Shown in pieces: positions 1 through 8,686 of a stretch of 64,000 nt of DNA (position 1 is the stretch's first letter; every line of letters begins with the position of its first letter). The translations under genes were made by a program, and so were the position numbers. The notes under the pieces are model-generated. The model saw nothing but the letters and a program-made list of their open reading frames with translations, did not search any database and was not told the origin of the DNA. This DNA is from Candidatus Falkowbacteria bacterium CG10_big_fil_rev_8_21_14_0_10_37_14 (GTDB taxonomy: Bacteria > Patescibacteriota > Patescibacteriia > Patescibacteriales > Patescibacteriaceae): positions 33,188-97,187 of the forward strand of contig PFAM01000023.1 of assembly GCA_002778705.1 (NCBI GenBank). Reading direction: 5' to 3'.

Positions 1-69
1 TCAATTAATCGACCTGTATTTAAAAAATATAATTTATCACTAACTAATTTCTTAAAAAACTATGAATAA
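1..69 (+). CDS. possible 3' end of an upstream gene (partial)
   Basis: Frame 1 is open from the window edge to a TAA at 67-69 and gives a 22-residue basic tail ending in FLKNYE. Its stop overlaps the ATG of the next gene by 8 bases, as expected for the last codons of a co-transcribed upstream gene. An ArsR-type regulator would fit such a cassette, but the fragment is too short to identify and could be chance. Confidence 0.3.
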   Translation, partial: SINRPVFKKYNLSLTNFLKNYE

Positions 70-370
70 GCAAATTTCCTCGATTCAAGTTTTGGGCTCT
101 GGTTGCCCGACTTGTAAAAAATTATTTGAGTTAACGAAACAAGCGGTTACCGAGCTCGGTTTAAAAATAGAAGTAGAATATATCACCGATATTCAAAAAA
201 TTATTGAGCTTGGCGTAATGTCTTCTCCGGTTTTAACTATTAACGGCAAAGTGGCCTTAGTTGGTCAGTTGCCTTCAAGTGAAAAAATTAAAGAGCTATT
301 AATCACAAACAACGGAAAACCTGAAATTAAAGAAACAGGTAGTTGTTGTTCTTGTGGTGGTAAATGCTAA
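62..370 (+). CDS. thioredoxin-like redox-active disulfide protein (ArsE-like)
   Basis: A 102-residue cytoplasmic protein with a short thioredoxin/glutaredoxin-like fold and a CPTC active site at residues 15-18. A cis-proline region (SSPVLTINGK) follows, as in the TM0996/MTH895 small redox protein family. The C-terminus is unusual: four cysteines at about 95, 96, 98 and 102 form a CCSCGGKC tail that could bind metal or arsenic. It is the first clear gene of a tight cassette: the permease starts 3 bases downstream, followed by ArsF- and ArsG-like genes. In Bacteroides such genes (arsE/F/G) are linked to organoarsenical handling. The family call is firm; the arsenic role is inferred from neighbours. 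Confidence 0.8.
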   Translation: MNKQISSIQVLGSGCPTCKKLFELTKQAVTELGLKIEVEYITDIQKIIELGVMSSPVLTINGKVALVGQLPSSEKIKELLITNNGKPEIKETGSCCSCGGKC

Positions 371-373
371 AAT

Positions 374-1339
374 ATGTTTTATCCATTACAGGTATTAGCT
401 GACTGGTTAACATACGTTGTTTTTGGAATTGTTCCGGAAACACTTTTGGCTAGTGCTGTTAACTTCTTTATTTTTGATACTCTAAAAATCATTATTCTGT
501 TATTAGTGATTATTTTTGTGGTGTCATTTATTCGTACTTATTTACCTCCAGAAAAAGTTCGTCTTTTTTTGGCTAAAAAGAATAAATTAACTGGCCATGT
601 TTTAGCCTCATTGTTGGGCATTATTACACCTTTTTGCTCTTGCTCGGCCGTGCCTTTATTCTTGGGCTTTGTGGAAGTTGGCGTTCCATTAGGTGTCACA
701 TTTTCCTTTTTAGTTGCTTCACCGATGATTAATGAAGTTGCCTTGGTATTACTAATCGGTCTATTTGGCTGGAAAATCGCCTTAATTTATATCATTAGTG
801 GGCTCTTGATTGCCATCGTGTCAGGACTTATTATTGGCCGTTTGAAAGTTGAGTCTCTAGTCGCTGATTTCGTCTGGAAACATAACAAGGCTAATAATGC
901 AGCTGTGATTGTTGAGATGACTAATAAAGATCGACTGGTTTATTCGAAAAATTATGCTTTGGATATTGTAAAAAAAGTTTGGGTATATATTATTATCGGT
1001 GTTGGTATTGGGGCTTGGATTCACGGCTATGTACCAGCTGACTTTTTGGTCCAGTATGCAGGAGCTGACAAATGGTATGCTGTCCCACTAGCTACTCTAA
1101 TCGGTATTCCACTTTATTCTAACGCCGCGGGAGTTATTCCCTTAGTTAGCGCCTTAACCGAAAAAGGCGTAGCCATGGGCACTACCTTAGCTTTTATGAT
1201 GGCTGTCACAGCTTTGTCACTACCAGAATTTATGATTTTAAAGAAAGTTATGAGGACAAAGCTGATAGTTATTTTTGCCTCGGTTGTCGGCGTGGGCATT
1301 ATTTTAACTGGCTATTTATTTAATTTAATTTTGCAATAA
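374..1339 (+). CDS. permease of the DUF318/ArsP family
   Basis: A 321-residue polytopic membrane protein with about eight hydrophobic segments. Residues 84-100 carry ITPFCSCSAVPLF, the cysteine signature of the DUF318 (ArsP_1) permeases. A second family-like block, IPLYSNAAGVIPL, lies in the C-terminal half. ArsP members export trivalent organoarsenicals, while others have no known substrate. It sits between a thioredoxin-like protein and ArsF/ArsG-like genes, so extrusion of an arsenical or similar thiol-reactive compound is the best inference. Gaps of 3-4 bases on both sides indicate one transcript. Confidence 0.88.
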   Translation: MFYPLQVLADWLTYVVFGIVPETLLASAVNFFIFDTLKIIILLLVIIFVVSFIRTYLPPEKVRLFLAKKNKLTGHVLASLLGIITPFCSCSAVPLFLGFVEVGVPLGVTFSFLVASPMINEVALVLLIGLFGWKIALIYIISGLLIAIVSGLIIGRLKVESLVADFVWKHNKANNAAVIVEMTNKDRLVYSKNYALDIVKKVWVYIIIGVGIGAWIHGYVPADFLVQYAGADKWYAVPLATLIGIPLYSNAAGVIPLVSALTEKGVAMGTTLAFMMAVTALSLPEFMILKKVMRTKLIVIFASVVGVGIILTGYLFNLILQ

Positions 1340-1343
1340 AACT

Positions 1344-1937
1344 ATGAACAAGAAAGTTATTATTGGCACTATAGTTGGCTTAATCGCTGTCATCGTCTTG
1401 ACTATTATGAATAATGATCAATCTCAAGTTGTTGCTAAAAGTGAAAATCAGCTGACAGGAACTCAATCACCTCAAGCTGTGTCAGAAGTTGAAACCGTAG
1501 CTGATCAAGAGCTAATTATCAATAAATCTGTGACTGAAGAGCCGGTTGCTCAAACCGCAACAGTCAATACAAAGGCTTCAGAGGTGGTGCCGGAAAAAAA
1601 ACCAACAACTAAAGTGCAAGTTTTTCTCTTTCATTCCACGCAGCGCTGTAGCACTTGTATTGCTATCGGTAGATTAGCGGGTGAGACAATCTACGAATAT
1701 TATCAGCCAGAATTACGTGATGGTAAGATTGAATTTAGAGAGGTCAATATTGACTTGCCAGAGAATAAAGCCTTAGCCCAAAAGTTTCAGGCCAGTGGCT
1801 CGGCCTTGTTTATTAACAAGATTATCAACGGACAAGATGATATCAACGAAGATACTACTGTGTGGCGCCTAACTTCTAACCCCGATCAATTTAAGAGTTA
1901 TCTAAAGAATAAGATTAACAATCTTATAGGTAAATAG
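1344..1937 (+). CDS. arsF: ArsF-like (nitrophenyl compound nitroreductase subunit) membrane-anchored protein
   Basis: A 197-residue protein with an N-terminal membrane anchor (residues 4-22), a Thr/Glu/Val-rich linker to about residue 90, and a thioredoxin-like domain. That domain carries a conserved RCSTC motif (Cys102 and Cys105) inside FHSTQRCSTCIAIGR, the pattern of the ArsF family. In Bacteroides, ArsE and ArsF are proposed to reduce nitroaromatic arsenicals whose products ArsG exports; that comes from family knowledge. The domain should face outside the membrane. It is separated by 1 base from the ArsG-like gene. Whether this organism meets nitroarsenicals is unknown; a more general thiol/electron-transfer role is possible. 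Confidence 0.78.
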   Translation: MNKKVIIGTIVGLIAVIVLTIMNNDQSQVVAKSENQLTGTQSPQAVSEVETVADQELIINKSVTEEPVAQTATVNTKASEVVPEKKPTTKVQVFLFHSTQRCSTCIAIGRLAGETIYEYYQPELRDGKIEFREVNIDLPENKALAQKFQASGSALFINKIINGQDDINEDTTVWRLTSNPDQFKSYLKNKINNLIGK

Positions 1938-1938
1938 T

Positions 1939-2652
1939 ATGGATTTCATTAACAGCTTAATTGATAATTATAATTTTCCGATATTAACGGCGTTTCTTTT
2001 GGGTATTTTAACTTCAATCAGCCCTTGCCCGCTAGCCACTAATATCACGGCCGTGGCCTTTATTTCTAAAGACATTAAAAATCCGAAATACACGATTTTT
2101 TCCGGTCTATTTTATACACTTGGTCGAGGTATCAGTTATACTTTATTAGCAATGCTAATTTACTTTGGTTTATCGTCTTTTAAAGTTTCTAGTCTTTTTC
2201 AAAGTTGGGGTGATAAAGTTCTAGGTCCTGTACTCATAATTATTGGTCTAATAATGTTTGATGTTATTAAGATTAATTTAAAGACGAGTGGTCAAGTAGA
2301 AAAAATAAAACTCTGGTTGTCTGATAAGGGTTATTTGGGTTCTTTGGCCTTAGGTATGTTATTTGCCTTTGCCTTTTGCCCTTATAGTGGGGTTTTATTT
2401 TTTGGTTTGCTTATTCCTTTGATTCTTAAATCAGCTAGTGGATTATTACTACCAGCTATATTTGCCTTGGGGTCAGGATTGCCAGTCATTATTTTTGCCT
2501 TTCTAATTGCCTATAGTATGAAGATGGTTAGCCGAGTTTTTCAGTCAATACAGAAAGTTGAAAAATGGTTAAGACATGGTGTGGCTACGGTATTTATTTT
2601 AACCGGTCTGTATTATACTCAATTTTTAGTAATTTTCCTAGTAAATTTATAA
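1939..2652 (+). CDS. arsG: ArsG-like efflux permease (DsbD/CcdA-type membrane protein)
   Basis: A 237-residue protein with about six transmembrane segments. Two Cys-Pro motifs in hydrophobic helices, ISPCPLATN (Cys30) and AFCPYSG (Cys147), are the hallmark of the CcdA/DsbD core and of the ArsG family. CcdA proteins pass electrons across the membrane; ArsG is reported to export reduced aromatic arsenicals. Direct linkage to ArsF and a thioredoxin-like protein favours ArsG, but a thiol-reductant shuttle cannot be ruled out from sequence alone. Confidence 0.8.
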   Translation: MDFINSLIDNYNFPILTAFLLGILTSISPCPLATNITAVAFISKDIKNPKYTIFSGLFYTLGRGISYTLLAMLIYFGLSSFKVSSLFQSWGDKVLGPVLIIIGLIMFDVIKINLKTSGQVEKIKLWLSDKGYLGSLALGMLFAFAFCPYSGVLFFGLLIPLILKSASGLLLPAIFALGSGLPVIIFAFLIAYSMKMVSRVFQSIQKVEKWLRHGVATVFILTGLYYTQFLVIFLVNL

Positions 2653-2672
2653 AAAGATAACTTAAACAATGT

Positions 2673-3578
2673 ATGCCAGTACATAACCATGAACATAACG
2701 CCACTTCAAAAAATCTTGTTTGGTCAATTGGTATCAATACAATTATCGTTGTTTTTGAAATTATCTTTGGTCTTATTTCCAGAAGCTTTGCACTGATTAC
2801 CGATGCTTTACATAACATTACTGACATCGGTTCCATGATTTTGAGTCTGTGGGGTGAAAAGTTGGTTGATAAACCACAAACGGAAATGAAAACTTATGGC
2901 TATAAACGAGCTGAAGTCATTATCGCTTTTGTCAATGGTGGCGTACTGCTAGTTATTATTGGTTTTGTCTTGTTTGAGGCGATCATCCGTATCTTTAAAC
3001 CAGAACCAGTCTCAGGATTAACGATGATGATTGTTGCTGGCGTTGCTCTTTTAGGTAATGGTTTGGCGACCTACTTATTGCAGGAGGGGATTAATAAAAA
3101 TTTAAATTTAAAAAGTGCTTGGCTTCATTCCATGCAAGACGCCTTGTTTTCTTTAGGCGTCGTGGTTAGCGCCACCATAATTTATTTTACTGGCTGGAGT
3201 TGGCTTGATTCGATTGCTTCAATAATAATTTCCATTTTTTTGTTAAAAGAAATATTTAGTATTTTGTTTGAAGCTGTTGATATGATGCTGGACTCTGTCC
3301 CTAAAGATATCAATTTTAGTGATGTTAAAGCTAGTCTAGTGGCTATTCCCGGAGTAATAGAAATAGATGATTTACACATTTGGCAAACTGGTTCAGAGAA
3401 TCGTTTTTTAAGTGCTCACTTGATTATTGAGGAAAACTTTAAAGTTAGTCGGATTAATCTTTTAGTATTAGTCATAAAACTTGTTAGAGAAAAATATAAC
3501 ATTCATCATACTACGATTCAAATAGTTTCTGAGCAGGAAATTAAAGAGGTTGATTTAGAGTGCAAGCACTGCAATTAA
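2673..3578 (+). CDS. cation diffusion facilitator (CzcD/ZitB-like metal efflux)
   Basis: A 301-residue protein with six transmembrane helices and a cytoplasmic C-terminal domain. Helix 2 has D44, H47 and D51 (TDALHNITD) and helix 5 has H152 and D156 (HSMQD), the paired metal site of CDF exporters of Zn, Co, Cd or Ni. Extra potential metal ligands are the histidines at the N-terminus (HNHEH) and a terminal CKHC near residues 297-300. It ends the cassette, 20 bases after the ArsG-like gene. The family is certain; the metal is not shown by sequence. Confidence 0.92.
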   Translation: MPVHNHEHNATSKNLVWSIGINTIIVVFEIIFGLISRSFALITDALHNITDIGSMILSLWGEKLVDKPQTEMKTYGYKRAEVIIAFVNGGVLLVIIGFVLFEAIIRIFKPEPVSGLTMMIVAGVALLGNGLATYLLQEGINKNLNLKSAWLHSMQDALFSLGVVVSATIIYFTGWSWLDSIASIIISIFLLKEIFSILFEAVDMMLDSVPKDINFSDVKASLVAIPGVIEIDDLHIWQTGSENRFLSAHLIIEENFKVSRINLLVLVIKLVREKYNIHHTTIQIVSEQEIKEVDLECKHCN

Positions 3579-3686
3579 AGATACGAAATAGATTTATAAA
3601 ATTAATTGCTTGTACAAAATAGCCTAATAAACTTCTTCAACGTTAGTATTTTTAAGTTCAATTTGTGAATTATAAATAACTTGTCC

Positions 3687-3802
3687 AAAAAAGAAGGGCA
3701 CCAAGTTTTGTAACTTGGTGTGAAGGAGATTAGTGTATATGCGGCTCCCTCTAAGTCCTTTGCCCCGCATTTGTATACCGCAAAATATCTTTATCCCTTC
3801 TA
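3687..3802 (-). ncRNA. candidate structured RNA, three-helix junction
   Basis: This non-coding stretch can fold as a closed three-way junction. Helix P1 pairs 3692-3698 with 3795-3801 (AGAAGGG/CCCTTCT). Helix P2 pairs 3699-3707 with 3712-3720 (9 perfect base pairs, 4-base loop). Helix P3 pairs 3739-3744 with 3765-3770, extended by 3735-3738 with 3775-3778. TGCGG at 3740-3744 could alternatively pair with CCGCA at 3778-3782. I favour the minus strand because there P1 ends directly in a T run (complement of 3687-3692). I do not recognise it as a known riboswitch. The rest of the 3579-3911 gap holds only a small inverted repeat (ACTAAC/GTTAGT, 3816-3832) and the promoter for the next gene. Confidence 0.5.
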
Positions 3803-3862
3803 TATAGTAATACGGACTAACTCAGCGTTAGTTACATTAACATACAGTAAAATAGAGCTTGT

Positions 3863-3891
3863 CTTGTTTTTTTCTGTTTTTATGTTATAAT
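3863..3891 (+). promoter_or_regulatory. promoter of the 3912 M23 peptidase gene
   Basis: An extended -10 (TGTTATAAT; TATAAT at 3886-3891) has a weak -35 (TCTTGT) 17 bases upstream. The predicted start near 3898 gives a leader of about 14 bases with no Shine-Dalgarno site. Confidence 0.65.
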
Positions 3892-3911
3892 GAAAAGGTT
3901 AAATTAAAGCA

Positions 3912-5132
3912 ATGGTTACAAGTAAAGTTTTCAAATATTCATTTCTTATTATATTTGTTTTAGCCATTAGTGGCTTTTTCTTTTTTAAGTACAATTCTTT
4001 TGATGGCAACTTTGTAAGAGATACCGTTGCTAAAGAACAACAGCTAGTTGAACCACCAGAACTAGATCGTGTCGAATTAATCGAAATAGTTAATGGTTCT
4101 ACTTATGGCGAGTTAATGTCCGGCGTCGGCATCTCCGCTGATTTAGCCAATCAGATTTATAAAACCGCAACAGATAAATATGATTTAGTTAAAATTAAGG
4201 TTGGTCATAATCTTGAAATAACTTTTGATAAAAATACTGATCAATTTAAGCAACTAGTTTATAAAATAGATTCTGAAGATGAGTTGGCTGTTTATCAAAA
4301 CTCTGAATTAACAGCTGAGATTCGCCCCATTCCCTACGAAGTAAAAATTGTCACCAAAGGTGGGGTGGTAGAATCTTCTATGTATGAGGCAGCCTTAAAA
4401 AATAATATTGATGAGCGAGCTATTATTGCTTTGGCTGATGTTTTTCAATGGACGATTGATTTTGCTTTGGATCCGCGAGTTAATGACGGCTTCAAGTTTG
4501 TTTACGAAGAGCGCTATTTAAATGGCGAATATCAAATGCCTGGCAGAGTTTTAGCTGGGGAGTATGTTAATGCTGGACAAAAATATCAAGTTTATTATTT
4601 CGAAGAAGATAAAGATAATGTTGGTTACTTTGATGAAAATGGTAATTCTGTACAAAAAATGTTTTTAAAAGCTCCGGTGTCTTTTCGCTATATTTCTTCA
4701 GGCTTTACTACTGGCGCCAGATATATTGAAGCCTTTAATATATCCACCGGTCATCGAGCTGTAGATTATGCTGCTAAGTCCGGTACACCAATTCGTTCAG
4801 TGGGTGATGGTACGGTTATTATGGCTTCCAGAAATGGTTCTTATGGTAACATGGTTAAAGTTCGACATAACGGCACTTATCAAACAAATTATGGCCACAT
4901 GTCTAAGTTTGCCGTTAAGCAAGGAAACAAAGTCAAACAGGGAGATATTATCGGTTATGTTGGTTCCACCGGCCTGTCCACCGGCCCTCATCTACATTAT
5001 GAAATGGAAAAAAATGGTGTAAAAATAAATCCTCTTTTAGAGATTCAGCCACCGGGCCGAGCTATAAAAAAAGAAAACAAGCCAAGATTTTTAACAGAAA
5101 TGCAACAATGGCAAATTGCTTTAGGAAAATAA
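3912..5132 (+). CDS. M23 family peptidoglycan endopeptidase (MepM-like)
   Basis: A 406-residue protein with an N-terminal signal anchor (about residues 8-26), a LysM/Csd3-N-like region (about 55-250), and a C-terminal M23 zinc peptidase domain from about residue 280. Catalytic motifs are visible: HRAVD (His281, Asp285) and HLHYE (His360, His362). The layout matches E. coli MepM, which cuts DD-crosslinks in peptidoglycan outside the membrane. It is the first gene of a unit with two glycosyltransferases (3- and 1-base gaps), suggesting co-expression of wall and surface-polymer functions. Confidence 0.9.
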   Translation: MVTSKVFKYSFLIIFVLAISGFFFFKYNSFDGNFVRDTVAKEQQLVEPPELDRVELIEIVNGSTYGELMSGVGISADLANQIYKTATDKYDLVKIKVGHNLEITFDKNTDQFKQLVYKIDSEDELAVYQNSELTAEIRPIPYEVKIVTKGGVVESSMYEAALKNNIDERAIIALADVFQWTIDFALDPRVNDGFKFVYEERYLNGEYQMPGRVLAGEYVNAGQKYQVYYFEEDKDNVGYFDENGNSVQKMFLKAPVSFRYISSGFTTGARYIEAFNISTGHRAVDYAAKSGTPIRSVGDGTVIMASRNGSYGNMVKVRHNGTYQTNYGHMSKFAVKQGNKVKQGDIIGYVGSTGLSTGPHLHYEMEKNGVKINPLLEIQPPGRAIKKENKPRFLTEMQQWQIALGK

Positions 5133-5135
5133 ATA

Positions 5136-6365
5136 ATGAAAATACTAACCAATGATTATCAGTCCAATGTTTTAAATTTTAATCAACCGGCTAAAGGTGG
5201 GCCAGCTAACTTTGCTCGGATATTTTATAATTATTTAAAACAGTTTAAAGGCTCTTATCACTGGCAAGGTATTTTAGTGGAGTTTAGTGTTGATACGGAA
5301 GTCTGTTCACTTCAAAGACTTAAGGACTCTCGCCGAAAGAGAAGTTTGTATCAAATAAACATTCCGACCAAATTTTCCAAAGTCTTAACTAATGCTAATA
5401 CGACCAAAACTGATCCTCGATTAGTTTTAGCCGAGCCTATTAGCATTTTAGTTAAGCTTATTAAAAAGTTGGATCCAGACATAGTATTTTTAAATGGCTT
5501 TTCTTTAGGTAATTGGCTTTTATTAGAATCCGCTCATTTAGTTGGCAAACCTATTGTTATTCAACACGCTGGCATTTGGACTGTTGAATTAGATATTTGG
5601 AGTGATTTTTTTTCTGCTGAAGGTCTAAAAATCATGAAACAAATGGGAATGGATAGTGCTGTCTTTAGTTCTGCTGAAATTTTTTTAAACAATTTTAGTC
5701 GCAATATTTTTGATAAGTCTTTTTCTAAATTAGTTAGGCCCCGGGGGCATAAAACGGTAATCATTCCTTTGGCTGTTGATTTTTCCGCCTACCAATCAAA
5801 AATTAAAGCAAAAAAATCTTTTAATTTTAATAGTGAGTATTTTAATATAGGCGTGGTGGCTCGTTGGGATAGGATTAAAAATCATCAAGCTGTTGGTGAT
5901 TTAGCTAAGAAGATTAAAATCGATAAGCTAGCTTGGTCAATTAATTCCGTAACCAAGATTCCACCTACTAAAAAGTTTTTAGCTTTTAAAAAAAGTTACG
6001 CTCAAAACATTAATGTCATTGGTCATTTATCAAAAGAAAAAATTAGAGATTTTTGTTTAGAAAATGATTTAATTATTATTCCCTCCAAGTTTGATGTTTC
6101 TCCCACTATTTTATTAGAAGCCGTAGCTTGCGGAACGCCGGTAGCGATTTCGGCCACCGTTGGCTTTGTGGATGATTACTGTCGCTATGGTGCTGATGAT
6201 TGGGTTATCGATTTTAATAATACCAAGAAAGTCGTTAAGCAGCTAGCTAAAATTAAGGGCAGAGCATTACCTGCAAAATTAACCAAAGCTTTAATTAAAA
6301 AACATCAAACCGACAAAGTGTTTGGGCAATATTTCTCACTATTTAATAAATTAATTACTAAATGA
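5136..6365 (+). CDS. glycosyltransferase, GT-B fold (GT1/GT4-like)
   Basis: A 409-residue protein. The N-terminal half has the glycine-rich loop GGPANFARIF typical of retaining GT-B transferases. The C-terminal half carries IIPSKFDVSPTILLEAVACGTPVA (motif at about residues 325-348), the E-x7-E type donor-binding segment of the group-1 family. No signal peptide or membrane span, so it probably acts at the cytoplasmic face. It is more diverged than the next gene. It ends in TGA, one base before the next start. Substrate unknown. Confidence 0.82.
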   Translation: MKILTNDYQSNVLNFNQPAKGGPANFARIFYNYLKQFKGSYHWQGILVEFSVDTEVCSLQRLKDSRRKRSLYQINIPTKFSKVLTNANTTKTDPRLVLAEPISILVKLIKKLDPDIVFLNGFSLGNWLLLESAHLVGKPIVIQHAGIWTVELDIWSDFFSAEGLKIMKQMGMDSAVFSSAEIFLNNFSRNIFDKSFSKLVRPRGHKTVIIPLAVDFSAYQSKIKAKKSFNFNSEYFNIGVVARWDRIKNHQAVGDLAKKIKIDKLAWSINSVTKIPPTKKFLAFKKSYAQNINVIGHLSKEKIRDFCLENDLIIIPSKFDVSPTILLEAVACGTPVAISATVGFVDDYCRYGADDWVIDFNNTKKVVKQLAKIKGRALPAKLTKALIKKHQTDKVFGQYFSLFNKLITK

Positions 6366-6366
6366 T

Positions 6367-7419
6367 ATGAAAATAGCTCAATTAGTCTCTTGTTTAAATG
6401 CTGTTTCTCCAAAAGCCACTAATGCTATTTATAGCCATGTTAGTTCTTTGTGTGACGGCCTATTTGTTAGAGGCCATAGCGTCGATCTTTATGGTGCTGG
6501 CAATTCACAAACTAAAGCCAACTTATATTCTGTTTATCCTTTAGACTTAACAAGCTCACCAGAGGTATCGGACAGACAACGAGGTTTTTATTTAAAATTA
6601 TTAATTTCTAAGTGTTATCAAAATGCTAAGAAATATGACTTAATTCATTCCCACTTTAGTGTGCTTAGTTCTTTTTATCAGCCTCTAGTTAAAACGCCTA
6701 CTGTTATTTCGGTCCACAGCCCTATTAATAATGATATTAAGACGTTTATGTTGGAACATAAACACATTCCTTATATTTCTTTTTCTTTGGCCCAGAGAAA
6801 ACAACTGCCAGAGCTTAATTGGTATGCTAATATTTATCATGGTGTGGATGTAAAAAGGTTTGCTTTTAATCCTACGCCTAAAGATTATTTTTTATATCTA
6901 GGACGAGTTACTGAAGATAAAGGGGCTCATTTGGCTATTGAAGCTGCCAAGCAAGCTGGTGTCACATTGGTTATTGCTGGACGCACTTATCAAAATGAAG
7001 GTTATTGGCAAACTCATATTGAAAAACACATTAATGGTACAAGTGTTAGATATATTGGCGAACAGGGATCTGCAGAAAAAATTACTTGGCTACAAAACGC
7101 CAAGGCACTTTTATTTCCAACCCAGGTAGAGGAGGTTTTTGGCTATGCCATGATTGAGGCTATGTCTTGTGGTACACCGGTGATTGGCTGGGACAGCGGA
7201 GCTATCCCAGAGGTTATTCAAGAGTTTAAGAGTGGTTATGTAGTTAAGAGCGTGGCCGAAATGGTCGAAGCTATTAATAATATTGATAAAATTAGTCGAG
7301 AAGAAACCCGCAAACGGGTTGAAATGTATTTTAGTGTTAAAAAAATGGTTTCAGGTTACGAAAAAGTTTATCAAAGAATTATTGATGACAATAATTTTAA
7401 AAAAAATAAAAAAGTTTGA
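6367..7419 (+). CDS. glycosyltransferase family 4 protein
   Basis: A 350-residue GT-B enzyme. YHGVD near residue 158 and FLYLGRVTEDKGAHLAIEAA (about 175-194) mark the start of the donor domain. PTQVEEVFGYAMIEAMSCGTPV is the E-x7-E donor site. It resembles the GT4 family that transfers sugars from nucleotide-sugar donors to lipid-linked glycans. Last gene of the mepM-like unit; its TGA stop lies inside the -35 box of the following promoter. Confidence 0.88.
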   Translation: MKIAQLVSCLNAVSPKATNAIYSHVSSLCDGLFVRGHSVDLYGAGNSQTKANLYSVYPLDLTSSPEVSDRQRGFYLKLLISKCYQNAKKYDLIHSHFSVLSSFYQPLVKTPTVISVHSPINNDIKTFMLEHKHIPYISFSLAQRKQLPELNWYANIYHGVDVKRFAFNPTPKDYFLYLGRVTEDKGAHLAIEAAKQAGVTLVIAGRTYQNEGYWQTHIEKHINGTSVRYIGEQGSAEKITWLQNAKALLFPTQVEEVFGYAMIEAMSCGTPVIGWDSGAIPEVIQEFKSGYVVKSVAEMVEAINNIDKISREETRKRVEMYFSVKKMVSGYEKVYQRIIDDNNFKKNKKV

Positions 7420-7444
7420 CGGCTTACTCAAGACAAGGTAAAAT
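7416..7444 (+). promoter_or_regulatory. sigma70-type promoter for the DUF389 gene
   Basis: TTGACG (7416-7421), 17-base spacer, TAAAAT (7439-7444). The -35 contains the TGA stop of the preceding glycosyltransferase. Leader about 25 bases. Confidence 0.8.
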
Positions 7445-7475
7445 ATAAAAAGCTAACTTATAATTATTTTGGTAT

Positions 7476-8192
7476 ATGAGTATTTTCTCTCAATTATTTA
7501 GCTCTAGTGCTTCTACTCAAAACTATTCCTTCTCGGTTACAGGTGAAGAAAAAAACGATCTCTGCACTTCAGTTGTTAATCATTCTTCCATACAACCAGG
7601 CTTTTATTTTTTATTAGCCGTAGCTACTTTTATTGTTTCTGTCGGTTTAATTAAGGACAGTTGGCCATTATTAATTGGGGGTATGTTGGTTGCTCCCTTA
7701 TTGTCACCAATTTTGTTTATTTCCCTATCACTTACCATTCTGAACAGCAAGGTTTTTTTAAGATCTATTTTAGTCTTTATTCTTTCTGCCATCGCTTCTT
7801 TTATCGTCTCAGCTTTAATTGGCGTGTTTACTAATGTTAATATAGAAAGTATTGATGTTATTAAAAGAATTAATACCTTTGATTTATCAACTTTTTTAGT
7901 GCCGGTGGTAGCTGGCGCGGCCGCTAGTTATGCTTTGGCTAAAAAAGGCTTAAGCGACGCTTTACCTGGCGTGGCTGTTACTGTCACACTTTTACCGCCA
8001 TTAGCTGCTATGGGACTAACTTTTGTAGCTGGTCAATATGAAATGTTTAGCAGATCTTTATTGGTGTATTTTTTAAATGTTTTTGGGATTATTCTTGGCA
8101 GCCTGATTATATTTTTGTTATTAGGTTTTCATAAATCAGAGAAAGCTGTCGTTAAACAAGTCGAAATATCTAAGCATCCAGTTAACAATTAA
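7476..8192 (+). CDS. DUF389 family membrane protein
   Basis: A 238-residue protein with about six transmembrane helices. The segment around residues 38-80, ending in LLIGGMLVAPLLSPIL, is the signature of DUF389 (TIGR00341). The family is widespread in bacteria and archaea with no established function. Here only the membrane domain is present, whereas many homologues carry an extra cytoplasmic domain. It has its own promoter and begins a run with two further membrane proteins. Confidence 0.85.
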   Translation: MSIFSQLFSSSASTQNYSFSVTGEEKNDLCTSVVNHSSIQPGFYFLLAVATFIVSVGLIKDSWPLLIGGMLVAPLLSPILFISLSLTILNSKVFLRSILVFILSAIASFIVSALIGVFTNVNIESIDVIKRINTFDLSTFLVPVVAGAAASYALAKKGLSDALPGVAVTVTLLPPLAAMGLTFVAGQYEMFSRSLLVYFLNVFGIILGSLIIFLLLGFHKSEKAVVKQVEISKHPVNN

Positions 8193-8201
8193 CAACATTT
8201 T

Positions 8202-8660
8202 ATGAATCTAAAATTTTTGTTTTCCGTGCTTAATATTTTAATACTCTGTGTTATTATTGCTACGGTCAGTATTTTTGTTGTTAATAATACTTTTTGGATT
8301 GGCCCGGCTATGCTTATGTTGGCTATTCTTTGTGTTGTTTCTTTAGTACCGTTTAAAGTTAACATTAAAGAAATTTTACCCGATATTATTTTTGGTGTCA
8401 TTGACAATGGTATTTTAGCTATTTTTGCTATTTTTGGTGCTCACTTTGCCGGTGTGGCAGGGGCTATTATTGGTGGTGTTGTTGGCAATTCTGTTACTGA
8501 CGGTATTGCTGGTATTTTTGAGGGCCACACAGCAGAACGTCTCAGGTTAAGAGCTGTGCTAGAAGAAAGAACTATGTTAAAATCATCGGTTGGTAAAATG
8601 GCAGGGTGTCTTCTAGGGGCTGGTTTGATTTTAATAGCCAATAGTATAATTAAGTTTTAA
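8202..8660 (+). CDS. small integral membrane protein, unknown
   Basis: A 152-residue protein with four to five hydrophobic helices. Glycine-rich helices (AGVAGAIIGGVVGNSVTDG) precede a short charged loop (EGHTAERLRLR, about 107-117) and a final helix. I do not recognise a named family. It follows the DUF389 gene by 9 bases, so both are probably on one transcript and may work together at the membrane. Confidence 0.7.
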   Translation: MNLKFLFSVLNILILCVIIATVSIFVVNNTFWIGPAMLMLAILCVVSLVPFKVNIKEILPDIIFGVIDNGILAIFAIFGAHFAGVAGAIIGGVVGNSVTDGIAGIFEGHTAERLRLRAVLEERTMLKSSVGKMAGCLLGAGLILIANSIIKF

Positions 8661-8686
8661 TTTCTTTACTTTAAATATTATAAATT

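Noticed and set aside
3579-3911. tRNA gene or known metal riboswitch in the gap after the CDF gene
   Set aside because: No T-loop or anticodon-arm pattern, and no NiCo, czcD-type, fluoride, yybP-ykoY or ydaO core sequence could be recognised; left as an unassigned structured RNA.
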